A stretch of DNA of 7,791 nt from Candidatus Woesearchaeota archaeon (lineage in GTDB: Archaea; Nanobdellota; Nanobdellia; Woesearchaeales; UBA11716). Shown one piece after another: positions 1 through 5,659 of this stretch. How positions within the stretch are numbered: the stretch's first letter is position 1; every line of letters begins with the position of its first letter. The position numbers were made by a program, and so were the translations under genes. The notes beneath the pieces are model-generated. The model worked only from the letters and a program-made list of their open reading frames with translations, did not search any database and was not told the origin of the DNA. Location: assembly GCA_013329175.1 (NCBI GenBank), contig DUKR01000141.1:1-7791 (forward strand), given 5' to 3'.

Positions 1-51
1 TGCAACAGAGTTGCAGGCTTCATAATGGTGAAGGAGTACGCAAGGGCTTAG
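1..51 (+). CDS. Possible 3' end of a convergent plus-strand gene (partial)
   Basis: Reading frame 1 is open from the window edge and ends in TAG at 49-51, giving a 16-residue tail (CNRVAGFIMVKEYARA). Its stop overlaps the TAA of the minus-strand coiled-coil gene by four bases (TTAG read on the plus strand), an arrangement common at convergent gene ends. The piece is too short to assign a family. An alternative is a minus-strand gene starting at ATG 23..21 (MKPATLL...), but the bases before that ATG are pyrimidine-rich with no Shine-Dalgarno, so the plus-strand tail is preferred. Sequence to the left of the window would decide. Confidence 0.35.
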   Translation, partial: CNRVAGFIMVKEYARA

Positions 52-491
52 CCACGCTGGTATTTGAGCATATGGTCAAGCTGCGTCTTTGAGCCAACAG
101 ACTTGACAACGTCTTTATCGTCCCGGCGGTAATCCAGCTGGATTTCAACCTTTGGCACAACGACTTCCTCAGGGAATTGTGACCATTTGTAGTCTTCAGT
201 GGAATGGCGCTCATACTTAACCGACTTAACCAATGTGCTTCCCTTGCCTGCATGGCTACTGACTGACCCTTCCAGGCTGTGCTCTGCAGCAAAAAGGCTT
301 GCGATGTCAACCTGCGCTACTTCAGGGACCGAGAATTCTTTTGGGGGCGCTTTGAGCTCCTCCTCAGTTTTTTTTATGAGCTCATCAACAACCCTGAGTT
401 CCTCTTCTTCCTTTTTCTTGAATTCCTTGAGCTTCCTGAGCCGCTCTTCAGGCGGAAGCTTCGCTAGCTCTTCTTTGTCAATTGGTGCCAT
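48..491 (-). CDS. Small hypothetical protein with N-terminal charged coiled coil
   Basis: A 147-residue soluble protein of no family I recognise. Residues 6-47 are dominated by Lys, Glu and Leu with heptad-like spacing (for example KLPPEERLRKLKEFKKKEEE) and are predicted to form a long helix or coiled coil. A Pro-rich linker near 49-58 leads into a less charged half containing VDIASLFAAEHSLEG (61-75) and a short beta-prone stretch, VVVPKVEIQLDYRR (110-123). There is no signal peptide or membrane segment, so it is probably cytoplasmic and may be an adaptor or assembly protein; that is inference. The ATG at 491 is chosen because a clear BRE/TATA element lies about 30 bases upstream, implying an almost leaderless mRNA. 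It follows the endonuclease IV-like gene on the same strand after an 86-base gap but appears to have its own promoter. Confidence 0.8.
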   Translation of the reverse strand: MAPIDKEELAKLPPEERLRKLKEFKKKEEEELRVVDELIKKTEEELKAPPKEFSVPEVAQVDIASLFAAEHSLEGSVSSHAGKGSTLVKSVKYERHSTEDYKWSQFPEEVVVPKVEIQLDYRRDDKDVVKSVGSKTQLDHMLKYQRG

Positions 492-517
492 CCCGTATGG
501 AACATAGACGTTGGACG

Positions 518-531
518 ATATAAAACTTTCT
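518..531 (-). promoter_or_regulatory. Archaeal BRE/TATA promoter of the coiled-coil gene
   Basis: Read on the minus strand the site is AGAAAGTTTTATAT: a purine-rich BRE-like part followed by a TATA box (TTTTATAT, 525..518). The TATA centre is about 30 bases from the ATG at 491. With the usual archaeal spacing of 25-27 bases, transcription would start at about 495, giving a leader of only a few bases. This is the best-looking promoter in the window. Confidence 0.65.
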
Positions 532-577
532 GCGATGGGAGCTACGATGAAGCCTATCTATTTTTTTTTCACTCAGC

Positions 578-2929
578 CTATTCCATAGGCGTAGCTGACC
601 AAAGGGTCCAGTCGTTTGACGGAGCGTAGCCTCCAAAGATGTACTGCGGAGGCTGGTTCTGGCCAAAGTAGGAGTAATGGATGCTGCTCCAGCTGTCTCT
701 TACTGCCCCGCCGCCGCCGCCGCCGCCAAGCCCAAGGCCGTATACAGGGCTTCCGAAGAGCTGCCAAGTCTTCATGACGCCATGGAAATCAGAGAGGTCA
801 GTCTGGGCGTCTGCTCCTGGCTCAATGGTTATCGCCTTGTCATAGCCATGCTTCTTGAGAATCGAGATGACTTCCTTAATGGGGACATTGCCCTGGCCAG
901 GCGTCAAATGGTCGTCCTGGTAGCCGAAGTTATCAACAAGGTGGATGTTGCCAATAATGCCTGATTTTGCAAGGCTCTCTACCTGCTCAAGGTACCATTT
1001 CCTGTAGGCTGCCTCGTTCTGCTCAGGAGTAAGCCCCTGCTTTGGATCCCAGTATCTTCTCCAGAGGTTGAGGTGGCCAGTATCAAAGGTCATCTTGATA
1101 TGGCGCTCTGCGAGCTCCTTTGCCTTTTCTATTGTCAAGTCTTGCCGGTAGTAGGGGTTTTGCGTTTCGGCTACACGGGAGATAGAGCCCTTGTCACCTT
1201 CGTCACGCTCAAGGAAATCCCCTTCCTTAAGGCTCTCTCCCAGCATAATCTTGGGCTTTGTGAGAAAATTAACCATCTTATTTCTCGCTTCGGCTATTAA
1301 CCATTTTATCTCATCGGGGTGGCCGCCGAAGCGGTCAGGAAACAGGTTCTCGACAGACAGGAAGATAGGGTTGTTGGGATCCTTTGTCTTGTTCATGGCA
1401 TGGATGCCAAGCTGGACATAATGGTCAAGCGCCCTGTTCTTGAGATATTTGATGGGCTCAACGATGTGCTTCTTGGTCTCAAAGATGTCATATGCCTGCA
1501 ACTCCTGTGAGCTTGATGCCTGCTTTGCAAACTCGATACTCTTGAGCTGGTCCCTTATCTCGTCATCAATGAACTCAAGGGGCGACTTGTTTTTCAGCCT
1601 GATATACTCTCCAGCGCCTTCCATCCCGCCGGTATATCTTGCAAGCTTGGTGTCCCTCTTCAGGATTTTCCATTTTTCCTCTTCAGGCATGTTTTTTTCA
1701 AGCTGCTCATAGAATTTTCTTGCTTCACGAAGCGCCTTCACTGCTTCAATGTGCTCGCCAGCGTTCTGGCCATACTGGAGAGCCCATCCCCGCGAGTGGC
1801 CTTCATTGACTTCCAGCTGTGCACGCTGGAACATCTCCACTGGCGTTGCTTTCTGATACCATGGTACTTCCTTTCCTTTGAATTTAACTTCTGTAAGGTA
1901 CTTGTTGTACCTCTCTGCTTCCTCCTTAAAATCATAAAAGTGCATGAAATGTGACTCGAAGCGGCCATTGTCCTTGTTGTATTCAGGCACTCTTCCAAAT
2001 GCGGGGTCATAAGGGTCAACGATTTTGTTGCCTTCGTAATCTACATAATCGCCTTTTTTGATGTAGGTGTTTTTTCCCCTCAGCCCGCTTTGTCCTGTCT
2101 CCTGGAATTTTCCGTTCGGCTTGTCTTCTTTTGCGACAAGCCACTTCGGCTGCGCAATGACTCTGTCCATCTCGACGGTCTTCATGGCCTGGCCCGTCCT
2201 GTCATCAAGCAGGAGAAACTGGGCATCGAGTGGCTCAGTTATCCTCTTCCTGAAAAGAAGCCTTCCTGACTCGTCCCTTGCAAGGTTTCTTCCCTCACCG
2301 CTCTTTGCAAAGACTTCCAAATCGCGCAGGTGGGAGATAGGCCGCTCATATTCTCCGGTGTGGACGACAACGCTTCCGCCTCCTGCTACGTCAGCAGCAA
2401 AGTCTATTGCGCGCTCCACTTCCTTCATGCCCACACGCCCCTGTGTGAGTGATACATTGCCCTGCTGGTCGGTTCCTAACATGCCCATGATGTTGTAGGC
2501 TGCGTGCGTGGTGAACTTGACGTCGTTTGCTGCTGCTATCTCCCTTAGGGCCTGGCGCTGGTCCTTGCCATATACTCCTGGAGTATGTGCTCCTCGTTGC
2601 GACGAGATGGCTCCTGGAAATCCTAATTCCATGTTGCCAAGACCCATCCTGACTTTGGCATAGACTCCCTGGACATTGTTTGCTGCGATTCCCAGAGGTA
2701 CGCTCATGCCTATCTCGTTGATGTTGAGGCGCACGTCATTTGCTACCTGATTAGGGTTTATGCTACTGCCTGCATCAGGTGATGGCTGGGCTGCCACGCC
2801 ACCGCCGAAGTACCCTGAATCCTGCACAGGGGGCTGGCCGTGCATCTCAGCATCCATCGCCGAGTGATTATCCTGAAATGCCTCGTAGGCTCCTGCCATC
2901 GGGTGCCCCTGATTAAAGTAGAATTGCAT
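578..2929 (-). CDS. Endonuclease IV/xylose isomerase-like TIM-barrel protein with large internal insertion
   Basis: About 783 residues from the ATG at 2929; an in-frame ATG at 2986 would give 802 but overlaps the upstream gene by 52 bases. E. coli endonuclease IV (Nfo) binds three zinc ions through H69, H109, E145, D179, H182, H216, D229, H231 and E261. Every one has a match here: H142 (THAAY), H190 (VVHTGE), E527 (SVEN), D616 and H619 (FDTGH), H663 (IHLVDN), D672 and H674 (DDH, followed by GQG as in Nfo-type motifs) and E703 (IEPG). A role in AP-site or other phosphodiester hydrolysis is therefore possible, but the fold also contains sugar isomerases and epimerases. Nfo has about 285 residues; here roughly 300 extra residues lie between H190 and E527. 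The first 65 residues and last 50 are low-complexity and rich in Gly, Gln, Tyr and Pro, including seven glycines at 735-741. No signal peptide is evident. Confidence 0.85.
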   Translation of the reverse strand: MQFYFNQGHPMAGAYEAFQDNHSAMDAEMHGQPPVQDSGYFGGGVAAQPSPDAGSSINPNQVANDVRLNINEIGMSVPLGIAANNVQGVYAKVRMGLGNMELGFPGAISSQRGAHTPGVYGKDQRQALREIAAANDVKFTTHAAYNIMGMLGTDQQGNVSLTQGRVGMKEVERAIDFAADVAGGGSVVVHTGEYERPISHLRDLEVFAKSGEGRNLARDESGRLLFRKRITEPLDAQFLLLDDRTGQAMKTVEMDRVIAQPKWLVAKEDKPNGKFQETGQSGLRGKNTYIKKGDYVDYEGNKIVDPYDPAFGRVPEYNKDNGRFESHFMHFYDFKEEAERYNKYLTEVKFKGKEVPWYQKATPVEMFQRAQLEVNEGHSRGWALQYGQNAGEHIEAVKALREARKFYEQLEKNMPEEEKWKILKRDTKLARYTGGMEGAGEYIRLKNKSPLEFIDDEIRDQLKSIEFAKQASSSQELQAYDIFETKKHIVEPIKYLKNRALDHYVQLGIHAMNKTKDPNNPIFLSVENLFPDRFGGHPDEIKWLIAEARNKMVNFLTKPKIMLGESLKEGDFLERDEGDKGSISRVAETQNPYYRQDLTIEKAKELAERHIKMTFDTGHLNLWRRYWDPKQGLTPEQNEAAYRKWYLEQVESLAKSGIIGNIHLVDNFGYQDDHLTPGQGNVPIKEVISILKKHGYDKAITIEPGADAQTDLSDFHGVMKTWQLFGSPVYGLGLGGGGGGGAVRDSWSSIHYSYFGQNQPPQYIFGGYAPSNDWTLWSATPME
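707..727 (-). repeat. GGC trinucleotide run encoding seven glycines
   Basis: Six perfect GGC codons plus one GGG encode a run of seven glycines near the C-terminus of the endonuclease IV-like protein. They separate the barrel from an aromatic- and Gln-rich tail and probably act as a flexible linker. Runs like this can change length by slippage in units of one residue without breaking the frame. Confidence 0.85.
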
Positions 2930-2934
2930 GGTTA

Positions 2935-4377
2935 TTACCAGTTGAGCATGCCGTGATGCTTCTTGAAGTGGTGGTAGATGCCCCACATGCTTTGCCTGAC
3001 GCCGTCCTGTAGCTTGTTTTTAATAAGGAATAGCTCAAGCTGCTCATCCCTGCTGAGATTGCCACCTGGCTTCTTGGGAGGTTTTGCGCTTGCAGTAAAG
3101 ACGTCCTTGAATCCCCTGAAGATAGCGGTATAGGGAGAGAATATGCCTTCTGGCTTCCTGCTCTTCAGCTCTTCTTCTCGCTGCTTGTCCTTCACGGTCT
3201 CATCGCCTGCCTCCTGAAGGTAGCGCATCAACTCGTCTCCAAGCGATTCCATTGCTGCCTTGACTGAGCCATCAATAACGCCGAGGAGGTTCATCTCCTC
3301 CCTGTCTTTCATGCGCTTGTAGTTCTCTACCTCCTTGTCGCTCCAGACGTAGGAGCGAAAGGTCATCATGATGCGGCCGACGTGCAACGGGCCGCGCTGG
3401 TAGCCTTCCTGGGTGTAATTCATCTCGGGCCGCGTCCTTAAGAGGAAGTGGAGCAGGATGACCTCATACATGGTCCTATCCTTAATCTTCTTTGCCGAGC
3501 GCTTGGAAATTATCTCAATCTCTATCATCGAGGTCTCAAACGCAACCAGAAGGTCAGCTGAGTCCATCTTGTTCTGGTCCATGTGGAGGCGCTCAATGTT
3601 TCTGAGGTACGGCTTGACCCAGGCGATGTACATCTTAATAATCTCGTAGTGCTGGCGAAGGTACTTGAGAGTAAATACCCTCCTGTTCTTGAGCTCCTCA
3701 AAGGTATGCTCTTTCCATGCAAGGAACGAGCGCAGCTTTCGCTTGAGAACTTCCCGAACCTTGCGGTTGAACTGGCCACGCTCGCGCTCAACAGTCTCAT
3801 CAACATCCTCCTGCCTGAATGGATGAGTTGAGAAGAAAAGGTCAGGGAGGGTAGTGAACTGGACCTCTCGAGCCATGCCGTAGACGGATGCAGGGTTCTT
3901 TGCGCCCTGCTCGACCATGTCAACCCAGATGCCTTTCAGCGTTATTTCTGCAGATTCTGAGCTTTTGGATTTTGTGAAGGAGTCATGGTAGTAGCCCATG
4001 CGCTCGTCAAGCACCCGCAATTCGCGGACAAGCTGGAAGAGCTCCTTAACCATCTTGCCTATCGTTGCGAGATACTGGCTTGCCTTGTCCTGCTGAACGC
4101 CCAATCTCTGCTGGGAAGAGCCAAAGAACGCTGAGTTTTCTGCTGCTGAGAAGATGTCGGTTATTTTGTCTATGTCGGCATAGCCCCACATGTAGCGGAG
4201 GTAATCAAGGCACCAGAAGTAGGGCTCCTCAATAGAGATGTTGAAACCCTCGACAAAAAGGCGGTATTTGGTGATGGGCTTGGGATAGTCTGTCGGGACT
4301 GGAGACTGGCCTCTTCCTTCCTCTGAAAGCTCACGGTCAGAAAATCCGTGCTTCTTGAAGTCAGCATCTATCAGCAT
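2935..4377 (-). CDS. Conserved-looking hypothetical protein, mostly helical, 480 residues
   Basis: I do not recognise the family. The protein is soluble, with no signal peptide or membrane segment. After a short charged N-terminus there is an aromatic-rich segment (YFWCLDYLRYMWGY, about 53-66), then long amphipathic helices with many Lys, Arg and Glu (100-128, 195-262, 275-312, 346-408). A Pro/Lys-rich linker (KPPKKPGG, 432-439) precedes a C-terminal helix ending in a His/aromatic tail (MWGIYHHFKKHHGMLNW). Basic, aromatic-rich helices would suit a nucleic-acid or protein scaffold, but that is only a guess. The start at ATG 4377 is supported by GAGG eight bases upstream (4389..4386) and a TATA element further up. 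The gene ends in tandem TAA TAA stops, and the endonuclease IV-like ATG follows five bases after the first stop, so the two are probably co-transcribed and translationally coupled. Confidence 0.85.
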   Translation of the reverse strand: MLIDADFKKHGFSDRELSEEGRGQSPVPTDYPKPITKYRLFVEGFNISIEEPYFWCLDYLRYMWGYADIDKITDIFSAAENSAFFGSSQQRLGVQQDKASQYLATIGKMVKELFQLVRELRVLDERMGYYHDSFTKSKSSESAEITLKGIWVDMVEQGAKNPASVYGMAREVQFTTLPDLFFSTHPFRQEDVDETVERERGQFNRKVREVLKRKLRSFLAWKEHTFEELKNRRVFTLKYLRQHYEIIKMYIAWVKPYLRNIERLHMDQNKMDSADLLVAFETSMIEIEIISKRSAKKIKDRTMYEVILLHFLLRTRPEMNYTQEGYQRGPLHVGRIMMTFRSYVWSDKEVENYKRMKDREEMNLLGVIDGSVKAAMESLGDELMRYLQEAGDETVKDKQREEELKSRKPEGIFSPYTAIFRGFKDVFTASAKPPKKPGGNLSRDEQLELFLIKNKLQDGVRQSMWGIYHHFKKHHGMLNW

Positions 4378-4385
4378 CTCTGCAT

Positions 4386-4389
4386 CCTC
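4386..4389 (-). promoter_or_regulatory. Shine-Dalgarno of the 480-residue gene
   Basis: GAGG on the minus strand ends eight bases before the ATG at 4377. It supports this start over an out-of-frame ATG at 4385. It also contrasts with the near-leaderless arrangement at 491 and 7518. Confidence 0.6.
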
Positions 4390-4434
4390 TTTTTGCTCTT
4401 TGCCTTAGTTTCCTAATATACAAAAGGCTATACT

Positions 4435-4442
4435 TATATATA
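4435..4442 (-). promoter_or_regulatory. TATA element for the 480-residue/endonuclease IV-like pair
   Basis: TATATATA on the minus strand lies directly after the YhbY stop codon, in a 68-base AT-rich gap. Start-site spacing of about 26 bases predicts transcription from about 4412 and a leader of roughly 35 bases, enough to hold the GAGG site at 4389..4386. A second TATA-like stretch (TTTTGTATATTA, 4423..4412) is a possible alternative. No T-run on the minus strand marks a terminator for the preceding operon, so read-through may also occur. Confidence 0.5.
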
Positions 4443-4445
4443 TTC

Positions 4446-4736
4446 TTATTTTTTATCCTCTTCCCTTACTACGCTCCTCCTTGCAATGACGATGGTGAAC
4501 CCTATCTGGTCAATCAGAACGGTGCCTGTCTTTTCGGCTACCTCTCTTGCTACGTCCTTCTTATCCTTCCCTGCCAAGGCGCCCTTGAGCAGCTTGACTT
4601 TGAACAGGGGGTTAGTCTTGAGGACTTTCTTTATCTCAGCGACAACGGCATCGCTCATTCCGCTTTTTCCTATGCGGACTTTAGGCTCAAGGATCTTGCT
4701 TTCGCTCTTCAACTCTTTTCTCGTCTTTGCCGGCAT
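4446..4736 (-). CDS. yhbY: YhbY-like CRM-domain RNA-binding protein
   Basis: A 96-residue protein consisting of one CRM (YhbY) domain, the usual size for stand-alone members. Diagnostic features are the N-terminal helix with LEPKVRIGKSGMSDAVVAEI (16-35), which contains the GxxG-type loop IGKSGM that contacts RNA, then a basic strand FKVKLLKG (45-52), a helix with AREVAEKTGTVLIDQIG (63-79) and a final strand TIVIARR (81-87). Bacterial YhbY binds pre-50S ribosomal particles and plant CRM proteins act in intron splicing; a role in ribosome assembly or rRNA/tRNA binding is therefore likely in the cytoplasm. The ATG immediately follows the TGA of the UPF0489 gene (TGAATG), indicating translational coupling. 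It is the last gene of the four-gene operon and ends in a short Lys/Glu/Asp tail. Confidence 0.92.
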   Translation of the reverse strand: MPAKTRKELKSESKILEPKVRIGKSGMSDAVVAEIKKVLKTNPLFKVKLLKGALAGKDKKDVAREVAEKTGTVLIDQIGFTIVIARRSVVREEDKK

Positions 4737-5636
4737 TCAATCCCACATCCCTGCTTTCTTCAATGCCTTTAGCAGTTTAACACTGGCATAGGGCAGGTCA
4801 TCAACGACTGTATAGTCTGGAGAGGCTGCAATGGTAATGACTTTCGGAGAGAGCATCCTTTTTTGCAGCTCTTTGACAAGATTCTTTGTCTCAGCCTCTA
4901 TCTCATTTGGGGTCGCTGCGTGATAGGGCTCTTCAACGCAACTGAAGTAGTCAAGGTCAATACTAAGGAGCACGTCTTTTCCTGCAAACCATTCCTTGCC
5001 AGGAAGCTCCCATGCTTTGGTTCCGAATTCCTCAAGCCAGAACGGCGTCACCCAGCATTTTTTGGCGATGCTCCGGTCCCTTATGAGGGGGTGGATGAAA
5101 TTATCTATCCAGAGGGAGAGCGCCTGCTCTTTGGCCTGCGCCAGCGAAGTGCAGGGGGCAAGCTTTCCTGCGGGCATGTCATCAGGATGGGCGTCGACGT
5201 GGATGAGGGTGCATCCTTTGGCTATGGTTCCTCTGAGCTGCTCCTTTCTCCATGCAAAGTAGGAGAGGGTGTGGAAGGTCATGAGATAGTATTGTTGCTG
5301 GTTTTGCATGCGGTGGATGTCTTCAAGGTTGATAAGGTCGGTCACTTTCTTGTATCTTGCCTCGATTTCGTCTGCTATTCCCTTGATGCTTTTGAGCGCT
5401 GAGCTTTTGCTTTGTGAAGCTTCGCTGAGTTGTGCGACGATATCTTTTGCTTCGGAGTAGAGTGTCAGCTTTTCAGCGATGAATTTCATCCGCTCAATCC
5501 TTGTCTTGAGGTAGGCTTCGTCAAAATCTATGCTGATATCCTGCCCAGTCTCAAACAGCTCATGGCCAAGAAGCCTGAGGCTAAGGTATTCCTTCTCCAT
5601 TGTCTGCCTTGTTGTCTGGCCTGATGGTTTTGGCAT
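4737..5636 (-). CDS. UPF0489-family protein with arginase-like metal site
   Basis: A 299-residue protein resembling the UPF0489 family, which has a ureohydrolase (arginase/deacetylase) type fold and unknown substrate. The arginase binuclear-metal signature is visible: LIHVDAHPDD (144-153), supplying D148, H150 and D152, and LLSIDLDYFS (223-232), supplying D227 and D229. H122 in FHTLSYFAW is a plausible sixth ligand, and ITIAASPDY (267-275) matches the family C-terminal strand. The first 110 residues are helical and charged, with no recognised domain. No signal peptide is seen, so it should be a cytoplasmic metal-dependent hydrolase; the reaction is not known. The start at ATG 5636 leaves 23 bases after the antiporter stop; an ATG 12 codons further in, with AAGG six bases before it, is an alternative. 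The TGA abuts the YhbY start. Confidence 0.85.
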   Translation of the reverse strand: MPKPSGQTTRQTMEKEYLSLRLLGHELFETGQDISIDFDEAYLKTRIERMKFIAEKLTLYSEAKDIVAQLSEASQSKSSALKSIKGIADEIEARYKKVTDLINLEDIHRMQNQQQYYLMTFHTLSYFAWRKEQLRGTIAKGCTLIHVDAHPDDMPAGKLAPCTSLAQAKEQALSLWIDNFIHPLIRDRSIAKKCWVTPFWLEEFGTKAWELPGKEWFAGKDVLLSIDLDYFSCVEEPYHAATPNEIEAETKNLVKELQKRMLSPKVITIAASPDYTVVDDLPYASVKLLKALKKAGMWD

Positions 5637-5659
5637 GTTCCAGCTTTCCTTTTTTCGCC

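Noticed and set aside
14..23. Shared AGGCTTCAT word at the two window ends (about 15 and 7712) as an attachment-site-like repeat
   Set aside because: The match is only about nine bases, and there is no integrase, tRNA or other mobile-element gene between the copies.
561..569. Run of nine T on the plus strand as a terminator
   Set aside because: Archaeal terminators are T-runs on the coding strand. This run is A on the minus strand, where all nearby genes lie, and no plus-strand gene ends just before it.
2067..2498. 143-codon open frame on the plus strand
   Set aside because: It is antisense to the endonuclease IV-like gene, in a region that includes the H190 motif. The Ser/Pro/Arg-rich translation is typical of a shadow frame.
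2930..2986. Longer start (ATG 2986) for the endonuclease IV-like gene, adding 19 residues
   Set aside because: It would overlap the 480-residue gene by 52 bases, and the added residues show no domain similarity. The ATG at 2929 sits five bases after the upstream stop, as expected for coupled genes.
4863..5402. 179-codon open frame on the plus strand
   Set aside because: It lies entirely antisense to the UPF0489-like gene, whose frame carries clear family motifs. Its own translation has no recognisable domain, and there is no promoter or Shine-Dalgarno support.
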